Source: Haloarcula litorea
Lineage (GTDB): Archaea > Halobacteriota > Halobacteria > Halobacteriales > Haloarculaceae
Length of the DNA: 64,000 nucleotides
Direction: 5' to 3'
NCBI RefSeq assembly: GCF_029338195.1
Contig: NZ_CP119779.1
Coordinates: 1,674,001 to 1,738,000, forward strand
Shown here: piece after piece, positions 7,742-15,787 of the stretch
Position numbering within the stretch: position 1 is the stretch's first letter
How the letters are laid out: the number at the start of each line of letters is the position of its first letter
Made by a program: the position numbers and the translations under genes
Notes under the pieces: model-generated
Told to the model about the DNA's origin: nothing
Seen by the model: only the letters and a program-made list of their open reading frames with translations
Databases searched by the model: none

Positions 7742-8515
7742 TCAGGCGTCCGGTTCGACGACCCGCTGTTCCCCGTCGAAGTGCGCGGAGTTGTCCTGGG
7801 GGTCGTAGCCCAGCGCCTCCCTCGCGCGCTCGATGGAGTAGTACTTCCGGTCGTTGTCGCTGATCCCGTAGACGATCTCGAACTCGTAGTCCGCCTCGAG
7901 CGCGCACTCGTGGATGTGGGCGCAGTCGCGGTAGGAGAGCCACATCGCCTGCCCGCGCTCGTAGTCGATGGGCGGGTGGTTCCGCGTGAGGTTGCCGATG
8001 CGGATGTTACAGACCGTGATGCCGTACTCGTCGTGGTAGTACCGACCGAGGATCTCGCCGGTGGCCTTCGAGACGCCGTAGAGGTTCCCCGGGCGGGGGA
8101 ACTCGGAGCCGTCCAGCAGGAACTCGTCGTCCTCGCGGTACATCTCCGGGGTGCGGCGGTCGGTCTCGAACGCGCCGACGGCGTGGTTCGAGGAGGCGAA
8201 GACGAACCGCTCGACCCCCTCGTCGACGGCGGCTTCGTACATCTTCTGGGTGCCGTCGATGTTGTTCGAGAGGACCGACTTCCAGGGCGCGGTCTTCCGG
8301 GGGTCGCCGGCGAGGTGGACGACGGCGCTGACGCCGTCGACCGCCCGCGCGACGTCGTCGTCGTCGGCCACGTCGCCGACGACGTACTCGTGGGCGGGCT
8401 CCTCGGCCGGGGGACTGTGGAACATGAGCTTCCAGTCGTAGTCGTCCCCGATGCCCTCGAGGATGGCCTCCCCGACCGCGCCGCCAGCGCCAGTGAGCAG
8501 AACCGGGCCGTCCAT
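7742..8515 (-). CDS. azf: NAD-dependent sugar dehydrogenase, probably glucose-6-phosphate dehydrogenase Azf
   Basis: The 257-residue extended-SDR protein has a Rossmann glycine motif TGAGGAVG at residues 8-15, an FASSN segment at 106-110 and the catalytic YGVSK at Tyr146/Lys150. Further features are IRIGNL, a DYERGQAMWLSYRDC segment and YGISDNDRKYYS near the C-terminus. This pattern agrees with haloarchaeal Azf, the archaeal zwischenferment that oxidises glucose-6-phosphate with NAD+ at the entry of the oxidative pentose phosphate pathway. Uronate dehydrogenase is the closest alternative in the same SDR group. It is a soluble enzyme transcribed alone, opposite to mptD, from a short divergent promoter region. 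Confidence 0.8.
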   Translation of the reverse strand: MDGPVLLTGAGGAVGEAILEGIGDDYDWKLMFHSPPAEEPAHEYVVGDVADDDDVARAVDGVSAVVHLAGDPRKTAPWKSVLSNNIDGTQKMYEAAVDEGVERFVFASSNHAVGAFETDRRTPEMYREDDEFLLDGSEFPRPGNLYGVSKATGEILGRYYHDEYGITVCNIRIGNLTRNHPPIDYERGQAMWLSYRDCAHIHECALEADYEFEIVYGISDNDRKYYSIERAREALGYDPQDNSAHFDGEQRVVEPDA

Positions 8516-8590
8516 ACCTTATCGGGGACAGGTCATCGGTCAATAGGTAGCTTGCGGTTCCGTTATGTGCCGGCCCGCCGAGGGGTCCGT

Positions 8591-8944
8591 ATGGACCCGA
8601 CGGCTCCACAGGTCGCCTGCTTCGAGGCGGGCGTGAAGTTCGGTTCGCTGTACCACCAGTTCGCCGGAACGCCGGTCAGCCCCGCCAGCGCCGACTCGCT
8701 GGCCCGGGCGATGGAGGAGGCCATCGAGAACCAGCCGTACTGTGAGCGAGTCGACGTGTCGGTCCGCGAGGACGTCCTGGCCGAGGCTATCGAAGCGGGC
8801 GGGGCAGACTACACGGAACTCACCGGCCGCTTCCTCGACGTCGAGATGACCGTCGACTACGAGGGGGTCGTCGTCGAGACCAGTATGGCGATGGAGGACG
8901 GGTACCCGCTGATGCGGGTGGACGCGGTCTCGCCGGACGGATAA
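8591..8944 (+). CDS. mptD: Archaeal 7,8-dihydroneopterin aldolase (MptD family)
   Basis: The 117-residue protein carries the MptD/DUF372 signature ACFEAGVKFGSLYHQFAGTP near its N-terminus, followed by an alpha/beta domain ending in a beta hairpin. MptD converts 7,8-dihydroneopterin to 6-hydroxymethyl-dihydropterin in archaeal tetrahydrofolate or methanopterin biosynthesis and is unrelated to bacterial FolB. The length is typical. The ATG at 8591 is the first in frame after the divergent azf promoter. No other pterin gene is adjacent. Confidence 0.85.
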   Translation: MDPTAPQVACFEAGVKFGSLYHQFAGTPVSPASADSLARAMEEAIENQPYCERVDVSVREDVLAEAIEAGGADYTELTGRFLDVEMTVDYEGVVVETSMAMEDGYPLMRVDAVSPDG

Positions 8945-9005
8945 GGTATCTGATCGGTCGAACAGCCCCGAAAATTTTACCCGCGGTGCCCGTGGAGGTC
9001 CGGTG

Positions 9006-10136
9006 ATGACCCTCCACGCAGTGGACGACATCGGCGACGCCATCGACGCCACGAAGTCGTTCGTGCTCCCGTTCGAGCTCGGGACGTGGCTCCGGCTCGC
9101 CTTCGTCGTCTTCTTCATCGGCGGTGGCGGCGGCACCGGCGGCGTCCAGAACCTCAGCAACCTCGGTGATATGGGCGGTGGCGGCGGTGGCGGCGGCACC
9201 GGCGGCTCCGGCGGGTTCGGCGCGACCGCGCCGCTGGAGTCGCTGCCGGCCGTGACCGACGGGCTGGCCCGACTGACGCTCCCGGGGGGGCTGCTCCAGA
9301 CCGGCGGCCCCGGCCCCGGACTCCCGCCGGGCGCAGCCGAGGCGCTGGCCGGCTTCGGCCTCCTGACGCTCCTGGTCGTCGTGCTGGTCGTCGTCGCCCT
9401 CGTCGTCGTCTTCGCCGTCCTCGGCGCGCTGATGGAGTTCGTCTTCGTCCAGTCGCTCGTCGACCGCGAGGTCCACGTCCGCCGCTACGCGAGGGACCAC
9501 CTCGGCAACGGCCTCCGACTGCTGGGTTTCCGGATCGTCGTCGGGCTGGCGATGCTGGTGGTGTTCGGCGGTCTCGCACTGGCCCTGTTCCTGGCCGTGC
9601 TCGGGGGGAGCGCGACCGACCTCGGCGCGTCCGTCATCCTCGGGTCGTTCGGGCTGTTCGTCCTCCTGCTCGTCGTGGCGGCGGTGGTCGGCGGCACGAT
9701 CAACGGCTTCACCAACGTCTTCGTCGTCCCGCTGATGGTCGACGACGACGACGGCGTCGTCGCCAGTTGGCAGCGCCTGCTTGACTCGCTGACCGACCAC
9801 CCCAAGCAGTACCTCGCCTACCTCGCGCTCTCGGTCGTCCTCGGCATCGGCGTCGGCATCGTCGGTGCGGTGCTGGGCGTCGTCGCCGCGATCGTCCTGC
9901 TGATCCCGTTCGGGGGACTGGCGCTGGTCTTCTGGTTCGCGCTGGGACAGGGGCTGCTGGCCGGCGTGCTCGCGGGGATCTCCCTCGCGGCGTTCGCGCT
10001 GGTCCTGCTGGTCGTCGCGAACCTCATCAAAGCGCCGCTGCTGGCGTTCCTGCGTTACTACGCGATGCTCGTGCTGGGCGACATCGACGCCGACCTCGAC
10101 CCCATCCCCGAGGTCAGGGCGGACGTCCGGGGCTGA
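9006..10136 (+). CDS. Haloarchaeal polytopic membrane protein with glycine-rich loop
   Basis: The product (376 residues from ATG 9006; a GTG lies one codon earlier) starts with an amphipathic AVDDIGDAIDATK segment. It then has about six very hydrophobic helices rich in Val, Leu and Ala, and ends with an acidic cytoplasmic tail. Between the first and second helices lies a loop of nearly pure Gly with Thr/Ser (residues about 39-72). GGAGGT at 8994-8999 is a good ribosome-binding site, and AAAATTTTA just upstream is a TATA-like box. It resembles a widespread haloarchaeal family of unknown function, distantly like glycerophosphoryl-diester-phosphodiesterase membrane domains. No catalytic residues are visible. 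Confidence 0.8.
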   Translation: MTLHAVDDIGDAIDATKSFVLPFELGTWLRLAFVVFFIGGGGGTGGVQNLSNLGDMGGGGGGGGTGGSGGFGATAPLESLPAVTDGLARLTLPGGLLQTGGPGPGLPPGAAEALAGFGLLTLLVVVLVVVALVVVFAVLGALMEFVFVQSLVDREVHVRRYARDHLGNGLRLLGFRIVVGLAMLVVFGGLALALFLAVLGGSATDLGASVILGSFGLFVLLLVVAAVVGGTINGFTNVFVVPLMVDDDDGVVASWQRLLDSLTDHPKQYLAYLALSVVLGIGVGIVGAVLGVVAAIVLLIPFGGLALVFWFALGQGLLAGVLAGISLAAFALVLLVVANLIKAPLLAFLRYYAMLVLGDIDADLDPIPEVRADVRG

Positions 10137-10253
10137 GCCGACGGGTCCCGGGAGTTCGTTTTCGGTTTCTCCGACCGCCGACCGCTCGCGTCCGGCGGTT
10201 ACACTTTCACTTTCAGGCGGGCTTTTAATCCCTCCCCGTGTGAATACCTCCCT

Positions 10254-10694
10254 ATGAGTCAGACGAGTCTGGACGACGACGAACTGTTCGGCGAGGCCGC
10301 CAACGAGATGCGCTCCGACGTGGAGGCGTCGCTGGCCGAGGCCCGCGGGGCGCTGCCCGACGCCGACGCCGTCTGGGACGTCGAGGCCGACAACACGCTC
10401 GGTGTCCTGAACGCGCTGAAGGGGGCACTCGACGTGGGCGACGCCGAGGACCACCTGCGGGACGCGAAGAAGTGGTACACGATGGGCGAACGCGCCGACG
10501 CCTTCGAGGACGCCGACGACCTGGCCGAGGAGATCGAGACCGTCGAGGGCCTGATCAAGGACGTCGAGGACGCCCGCGAGCAGGTGAGCGACCTGACCGC
10601 GACGATCCCACAGCTGCGGAGCACGTTGGAGGAACTCGGCGAGGGCAGCGACGACGCGGAGACGGACGCCGAGGCCGACGAGGCCGAGGCCTGA
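10254..10694 (+). CDS. Acidic coiled-coil haloarchaeal protein (DUF5790-like)
   Basis: This 146-residue, very acidic soluble protein starts MSQTSLDDDELFGEAANEMR and is predicted mostly helical. It has heptad-like patterns in residues 85-130 and a terminal Glu/Asp/Ala tail. The arrangement matches a conserved haloarchaeal family that I recall as DUF5790, with no known function. A CTTTTAAT box about 28 bases before the ATG supports a leaderless start; just upstream of it the sequence ACTTTCACTTTC forms a direct repeat. Confidence 0.78.
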   Translation: MSQTSLDDDELFGEAANEMRSDVEASLAEARGALPDADAVWDVEADNTLGVLNALKGALDVGDAEDHLRDAKKWYTMGERADAFEDADDLAEEIETVEGLIKDVEDAREQVSDLTATIPQLRSTLEELGEGSDDAETDAEADEAEA

Positions 10695-10791
10695 CCGCCG
10701 CTCTTCTCCCGTTCCCCAGCGACGCGCTCGTCCGAGGTGTCCGGCGATCGCTCTCCCCTCCGGGGGGAGCCGGCGGGGTGGCCGAGGCGGC

Positions 10792-11313
10792 CTACACGAT
10801 GGAGTCGGGCCGGGTGGCGAAGTAGGTGAACACCATCCCGAGGCCGACGCCGTAGACGACGTGGGCGAGCAGCGTCAGCGCCGCGTACAGCGCGAGCGTG
10901 ACGCCGCTCTGTCCGGTGTAGAACGCGAGGACGAACCCCGTCCACATCGCGGCCCCGAAGAACGCCCCCGCCTTCGCGTCGGAGTCGCCGGGCAGGTACG
11001 CCTTCAGCGACGCGAACAGGAGCGGCCACGGGAACATCCCGCCGCCGAGGAAGACGAACAGGCCGAACAGCACCTCCGGCACGTAGCCGGTCAGTCCCAC
11101 GATCTCGGTCAGGATGGCGAAGTCGCCGAAGCTGAACGCGCCCACCGACTGTGCGATCAGGAAGACGACGCTCATCATCGCCGTCCCGACGAGGCCGCCC
11201 GCCGCGCCCACGACGCCGTCGGCGAGGATCCCCGCGAGGCTGTCGAACTCCTCGCTCTCGACCAGCGAGTCGTCGTTGACGGGGTCGTCGACCCCGGGTG
11301 ACGCATCGTTCAT
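10792..11313 (-). CDS. Membrane protein divergent from the cytochrome oxidase operon (DUF6789-like)
   Basis: The 173-residue protein has an acidic N-terminal tail (about 28 residues) and four or five hydrophobic helices containing Gly-rich packing motifs such as GAAGGLVGTAMMS. This family sits beside heme-copper oxidase genes in many haloarchaea, which suggests an assembly or accessory role, though none has been shown to my knowledge. It is divergent from coxB across a 117-base region full of inverted repeats. A TTTTTGTCAC stretch centred about 29 bases upstream of its ATG probably serves as TATA. Confidence 0.75.
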   Translation of the reverse strand: MNDASPGVDDPVNDDSLVESEEFDSLAGILADGVVGAAGGLVGTAMMSVVFLIAQSVGAFSFGDFAILTEIVGLTGYVPEVLFGLFVFLGGGMFPWPLLFASLKAYLPGDSDAKAGAFFGAAMWTGFVLAFYTGQSGVTLALYAALTLLAHVVYGVGLGMVFTYFATRPDSIV

Positions 11314-11430
11314 AGTGTGTCATAGCGTACCAAGTGACAAAAAGAATGCGCACGTGTTCGGCTGTGGACCCGGTTATGTAATCTGACTGTCCACAATACC
11401 TATGATAGGTGCTGAAAAAACATTAGGGAA
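11314..11430. promoter_or_regulatory. Divergent promoter region with nested inverted repeats
   Basis: Three dyads are visible. GTACCAAGTGAC at 11327-11338 is mirrored exactly by GTCACTTGGTAC at 11438-11449, which lies just inside the coxB frame. TGTGGAC at 11363-11369 is mirrored by GTCCACA at 11389-11395. ACCTAT-G-ATAGGT spans 11398-11410. AT-rich boxes at 11339-11345 (minus direction) and 11415-11421 (plus direction) could be TATA elements. The arrangement suggests regulator binding sites controlling both the oxidase operon and the divergent gene. The regulator is not identifiable here. Confidence 0.5.
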
Positions 11431-12228
11431 ATGCCGAGTCACTTGGTACCACACGCCGTGAGCCTCCTACTCCAGGGGGGGCCGGTCAGGTCACCGAAAC
11501 AGGTGTTCAACAACATCTTCGAGGTGTTTCTCTGGTTGGGGACGGCCGTGGGGATCGTCGTCATCCTGTACACGCTGTACCACGCGGTGAAGTACCGCGA
11601 GTCCGCGAGCGAGGACGACCCCTACGCCGACAAGGTCGAGCGCCCGTCGATGGGGGAGCTACCACAGGGGGGATCGGGCGGCCGGAAGGTGTTCTACTCC
11701 TTCGGCATCAGCGCCGTCATCGTGATCTCGCTCATCGCCTGGACGTACAGCACGCTGCTGTACATCGAGCAGGGGCCGCCCGAGGATCGGGCCGAGTCGA
11801 TCACCGTCGAGGTCGAGGGGTTCCGCTTCGGCTGGGAGTTCATCTACCCGAACAACTACAGCGACATCACCCTCCGGGTGCCCGAGGACCGGGTGGTCAG
11901 GTTACGGGTGACATCGCGGGACGTGTTCCACAACTTCGGCATCCCCGAGTGGCGGGTCAAGACCGACGCCATCCCGGGGATGTACACGGACGCGTGGTTC
12001 GTCGCCAACGAGACGGGCACCTACCAGGCGAAGTGTTACGAACTCTGTGGCAGCGGCCACTCGCAGATGGTCGCCGACGTGCAGGTTATGCCCGCCGAGG
12101 AGTTCGACGAGTGGTACGCGGGGACGAACGGAACGACTGAGGGCGGGAACGCGACGAGTGCGAACGGGACCGCGAGCCTCGGCGCGCCCGCACGGGCTGC
12201 CGCGCCCGCGGGAGGTGTCCCGGCGTGA
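11431..12228 (+). CDS. coxB: Cytochrome c oxidase subunit II (CuA subunit)
   Basis: The 265-residue protein has two N-terminal transmembrane helices (about residues 27-50 and 88-112) and then a cupredoxin domain. The CuA ligands are complete: His167 in FHNFG, then Cys202-x3-Cys206-x3-His210-xx-Met213. Electrons arrive here, probably from halocyanin-type blue copper proteins in haloarchaea, and pass to subunit I. The C-terminal 35 residues are a low-complexity Asn/Gly/Thr/Ala tail facing outside. The ATG at 11431 is provisional, because an AT-rich box only about 13 bases before it would better suit a start at TTG 11443 or GTG 11458. Its TGA overlaps the GTG of the next gene by four bases. Confidence 0.94.
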   Translation: MPSHLVPHAVSLLLQGGPVRSPKQVFNNIFEVFLWLGTAVGIVVILYTLYHAVKYRESASEDDPYADKVERPSMGELPQGGSGGRKVFYSFGISAVIVISLIAWTYSTLLYIEQGPPEDRAESITVEVEGFRFGWEFIYPNNYSDITLRVPEDRVVRLRVTSRDVFHNFGIPEWRVKTDAIPGMYTDAWFVANETGTYQAKCYELCGSGHSQMVADVQVMPAEEFDEWYAGTNGTTEGGNATSANGTASLGAPARAAAPAGGVPA

Positions 12229-14807
12229 GCGAAGCCCACGACCACGGGCTGCCGCCGAAGTCCTCGATCAGCCGGTGGTTCCTCACGACCAACCACAAGG
12301 ACATCGGCGTCCTCTACCTGGTCACCGCGCTCTTCTTCCTGGTCTTCGGCGGGATGCTGGCGCTGCTGTTCCGCCTCGAACTCATCTCCCCCGGCGCGGA
12401 CCTGCTGGGGTCGCTGGGGTACAACCAGGCGGTCTCCACCCACGGGCTGTTGATGGTGTTCTGGTTCATCTCGCCCTTCGCCTTCGGGTTCGCCAACTAC
12501 GTGGTCCCGCTCCAGATCGGGGCCGACGACCTCGCGTTCCCGCGCCTGAACGCGCTGTCGTACTGGCTCTACCTCTTCTCGGGGGTCCTGATGGGCGTCT
12601 CCTTCTTCCAGGGGATGACCTTCGTCGGCGGGTGGACGATGTACGCGCCGCTGAACACGCCCGCCTACATCCCCGGCGAGGGGCTCGGCGCGACCTCCGT
12701 CGTGCTGGCGCTCATCATGTTCACCGCCGCGGTGACGCTGGGGTCGGTGAACTTCCTGACCACGATGTACCGGATGCGCGCCGAGGGGATGCGGATGCGC
12801 GATATCCCCATCTTCTCGCTGTCGATCAACCTCACCGTCTGGATGATGCTCTTTGCCTTCGCCGCCCTGCTGGCGGCGCTGATGATCCTCGGCTCCGACC
12901 ACATCATCGGGACGAACTACTTCGCCTACTCCATCGACGGCACGACGATGGCCACCGACGCCGACAACCCCGGGGCGTCGCTTTTGTGGGCGCACCTGTT
13001 CTGGTTCTTCGGCCACCCCGAGGTGTACATCGTCTTCTTCCCCGCGCTGGGGGTCATGGCCGAGTGCTTCCAGACGTTCACCGGCCGCCGACTCGTCGGC
13101 CGGAAGTGGTTCATCCTCTCGATGGTGCTGGTGGCGCTCCAGAGCTTCGTCGTCTGGATGCACCACATGTTCCTGACCGGGATCAACCTCCCCATCAAGA
13201 CCATCTTCATGGCGACGACCATCGGGATCTCGCTGCCCTTCGACCTGATGGTGTTCTCACTGATCTACACGATGGCGAAGGGACGGGTCCGCTTCACCAC
13301 GCCGTTCCTGTTCTCGCTGGGCGCGCTCATCCTCTTCATCATCGGCGGCATCACCGGCGTCTTCCTCGGGGCCATCGTGCTGGACTACCAGTTCCGGGGC
13401 ACCTACTGGGTGGTCGCGCACTTCCACTACGTGATGGTCTCGGGCGCGACCGCGCTCTTCGGCGGGCTCTACTACTGGTATCCGAAAATAACCGGGAAGA
13501 TGTACGACGAGTTCCTCGGGAAGCTCCACTTCGCGGTGTACTTCGTCGGGTTCAATCTGCTGTACTTCCCGATGTTCGTCGCCTGGGAGACGCCCCGGCG
13601 GGTGTTCGAGTACTCCCAGGACCTCCAGATCTACCACTCCGTCGCCACCGTCGGCGGGTTCATCCTCGGCGCGAGTATGCTCATCATGTTCTACAACCTC
13701 TTCGTCTCGCTGTGGCGCGGCGAGGACGCCGGCGACAACCCGTGGGACTACGCCACCTCCGCCGAGTGGGCGGTCTCCTCGCCGCCGCCCCTGGAGAACT
13801 TCCCGGGCATCCCGAGCTACGCGGGCGGCTCGCTGTCCTTCCTCGACGACGAGGACGTGGCCGAGCGCCGCCGGGAGACGAGCGACTCCGACCGGCCCGC
13901 TGGGAGCGGCGTCGTCGCGGACGGCGGCACTGCAACTGACGGCGGGACCGGGACGGCCCCGGTGACCGCCCGGGCGACGGCGACGCCGACGGTCCCGGCC
14001 CACGAGACCGAGGAGGAGGAACACGCCAGCCACGCGAGCCTGTGGCCGTTCCTCATCAGTCTCGCGGGCTTCGTCGCCTTCCTCGGGCTCTCGGGCGTGC
14101 GCACGGGGAGCCTGGTCTACATCTCGCTGGCCGCCGCCGGCGGCCTGGCGACGGTCGGTTCGCTGTTCGGGATGGCCCGCGAGTCGTTCCACGCGCCGGA
14201 GATGGCCATCGCCGAGCGCTGGCCGTTCGCCGGCGTCGAGAAGACGAAACTCGGGCTGTGGTTCTTCCTCGCCAGCGACATCGTCCTCTTCGGGGCCTTC
14301 ATCGGCTCGTACGCCTTCGTGCGGGTCGCCTACGGCTGGACGGAGTGGCACCACGACCTCATCCCGGCGGCCCACGTGACGATGCCGGGCCTGATCAACA
14401 CCTACCTGCTGCTCACGTCGAGCTTCCTCGTCGTGCTGGCGATGGTCGCCGCCGAACGCGAGAGCCGCCGGGGCACGGTCGCCGCGCTGGTCGGGACCTT
14501 CCTGCTGGGTGTGGGCTTCCTGATCAACAAGGGGATCGAGTGGAACCACCTGTTCCACATCCACAGCGAACTGTTCCCCAACGGGTGGAACCTCTCGACG
14601 AACATCGCCTCGTCGACGTTCTACCTCACCACCGGGCTCCACGGAGCCCACGTCACCGTCGGCCTGATAATCTGTGCGTACATGGCCGTCAGGGCCTGGA
14701 ACGGGGCCTACCAGGGCGACGACAAGCCCATCGAGTACTTCGGGCTGTACTGGCACTTCGTGGACATCGTGTGGCTGTTCCTGTTCCCGCTGTTCTACAT
14801 CCTCTAA
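12225..14807 (+). CDS. coxA: Fused cytochrome c oxidase subunits I and III
   Basis: This 860-residue protein joins a complete heme-copper subunit I (about residues 1-560, twelve helices) to a subunit III domain (about 605-860, seven helices) through an acidic, Thr-rich linker. Subunit I shows the low-spin heme His in STHGLLMVFW, the CuB-Tyr segment HLFWFFGHPEVYI, the His pair in WMHHMF and the heme ligand HFHYV. The Glu in GHPEV and Asp in GADDLAFPR indicate an A-type proton-pumping enzyme. Translation starts at GTG in a GTGA overlap with coxB, implying coupling. It is the catalytic core of aerobic respiration. Confidence 0.95.
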   Translation: MSEAHDHGLPPKSSISRWFLTTNHKDIGVLYLVTALFFLVFGGMLALLFRLELISPGADLLGSLGYNQAVSTHGLLMVFWFISPFAFGFANYVVPLQIGADDLAFPRLNALSYWLYLFSGVLMGVSFFQGMTFVGGWTMYAPLNTPAYIPGEGLGATSVVLALIMFTAAVTLGSVNFLTTMYRMRAEGMRMRDIPIFSLSINLTVWMMLFAFAALLAALMILGSDHIIGTNYFAYSIDGTTMATDADNPGASLLWAHLFWFFGHPEVYIVFFPALGVMAECFQTFTGRRLVGRKWFILSMVLVALQSFVVWMHHMFLTGINLPIKTIFMATTIGISLPFDLMVFSLIYTMAKGRVRFTTPFLFSLGALILFIIGGITGVFLGAIVLDYQFRGTYWVVAHFHYVMVSGATALFGGLYYWYPKITGKMYDEFLGKLHFAVYFVGFNLLYFPMFVAWETPRRVFEYSQDLQIYHSVATVGGFILGASMLIMFYNLFVSLWRGEDAGDNPWDYATSAEWAVSSPPPLENFPGIPSYAGGSLSFLDDEDVAERRRETSDSDRPAGSGVVADGGTATDGGTGTAPVTARATATPTVPAHETEEEEHASHASLWPFLISLAGFVAFLGLSGVRTGSLVYISLAAAGGLATVGSLFGMARESFHAPEMAIAERWPFAGVEKTKLGLWFFLASDIVLFGAFIGSYAFVRVAYGWTEWHHDLIPAAHVTMPGLINTYLLLTSSFLVVLAMVAAERESRRGTVAALVGTFLLGVGFLINKGIEWNHLFHIHSELFPNGWNLSTNIASSTFYLTTGLHGAHVTVGLIICAYMAVRAWNGAYQGDDKPIEYFGLYWHFVDIVWLFLFPLFYIL

Positions 14808-14811
14808 GACC

Positions 14812-15078
14812 ATGGACTGGAAAGGCTACACCCTGATCTACGTCGTGTTGTTCGTGTTCGCGACCGCACAGGCCGTCGTCGAGTTCGCCGGCCTCGTCGA
14901 GAGCGCCTACTGGGCGGCGTTCGGGATCATAATGGTGCTGTCGGTGATCAAGGCCGTCGGCGTCGCCGCCTACTACCAGCACCTCCGCTGGGAGCCCCGT
15001 TCGGTCACGTACCTCGTGCTGGGCGGAACGCTGGCGGCCGTGGCGCTGACGATGGCCGCCGCCTACTCCATCGTCTGA
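14812..15078 (+). CDS. coxD: Cytochrome oxidase subunit IV-like small membrane protein
   Basis: The 88-residue protein begins four bases after the coxA stop and has three hydrophobic helices, one containing a KAVGVAAYYQHLRWEP turn typical of prokaryotic subunit IV (caa3/bo3 type). It probably stabilises the CuB site during assembly of the oxidase. The ATG in ACCATGG is the first possible start. Sequence identity between subunit IV proteins is low, so the assignment leans on position and topology. Confidence 0.8.
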   Translation: MDWKGYTLIYVVLFVFATAQAVVEFAGLVESAYWAAFGIIMVLSVIKAVGVAAYYQHLRWEPRSVTYLVLGGTLAAVALTMAAAYSIV

Positions 15079-15228
15079 AGCCCCTCTCTCAGAACACCCA
15101 CACCGCCGCCAGGACGACACCGCCACCGGGGCGATCTCGCGCAGTGCGCTCCCGAGCAGGTCGACCAGCGGCGGCATAGTCCGTCGTGCCACGGGCGCGG
15201 CTACGTAGCTTCGGCCGCCCGTCGGGGG

Positions 15229-15660
15229 TCACGCGACCAGCTGCGCGACGATGGCGACGAGGAAGAGGGTCGCCGCGACGGTGGCCGACTCCGCGGCGGC
15301 CAGCGAACTGGGGTGACCCCGCCGCTTCGCGGAGCTGTAGACGCCGAACAGCAGGTAGCTCACGAGCGCGATCCCGCCGGCCAGCGCGACGCTCAGGCCC
15401 ATCGTCGCCCGCTGAGCGGCCGGCGCGGAGATGTACGCGAACGTCAGCCCGACGAAGCCGACGACCAGCAGCGCGAAGCCGAGCCCCAGCACCGCGGGGT
15501 CGTCCCAGAGCTCGTCGCGACGCTGGACGGCCCCGGTCGGTACCCACCCGCCGGCCGACGGGGTGTAGTCGTACCAGCCGCGACTGCGAGCCACCCAGCC
15601 GAGTATCGCGAACCCGACCAGCCCCATCAGCGCCGTACTCACGAGATACGAGGTTGCCAT
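15229..15660 (-). CDS. Membrane protein next to the cox operon, function unknown
   Basis: The 143-residue protein has four predicted helices, with a hydrophilic loop after the first that contains WYDYTPSAGGWVP and RRDELWDDP. It is convergent with the oxidase operon. The family recurs beside oxidase genes in haloarchaea as far as I recall, so an oxidase-related role is possible but unproven. The 150 bases between it and coxD hold no confident gene. Confidence 0.72.
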   Translation of the reverse strand: MATSYLVSTALMGLVGFAILGWVARSRGWYDYTPSAGGWVPTGAVQRRDELWDDPAVLGLGFALLVVGFVGLTFAYISAPAAQRATMGLSVALAGGIALVSYLLFGVYSSAKRRGHPSSLAAAESATVAATLFLVAIVAQLVA

Positions 15661-15787
15661 ACGGTGACGTACAGCAGTGTCCGTAATAATCGTTGGTGCC
15701 GCTCGGACCCCCGGTTAGAAGTGGGTGTCATTTCATCACACACACGATGGTCCATCGATCGACGCATCGACGCGGGAGCGAGGGCGG

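Noticed and set aside
9361-9420. Runs of GTCGTC/CTCGTC that look like a microsatellite
   Set aside because: They encode consecutive Val/Leu residues of a membrane helix with the preferred codons; similar runs occur in many genes here.
8820-10454. Minus-strand frame antisense to the glycine-loop membrane protein
   Set aside because: Gln/Asp/Arg-rich low-complexity translation with no motif; the plus-strand protein has clear helices and a promoter.
13257-14813. Minus-strand frame antisense to the fused oxidase gene
   Set aside because: The oxidase frame carries every catalytic motif; the antisense reading has none.
15089-15177. Tiny minus-strand frame starting MPPLVDLLGSALREIAP after the cox operon
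   Set aside because: It needs a frameshift to reach a sensible hydrophobic end and stop; without homologues it cannot be called, though a frameshifted small membrane protein gene is possible.
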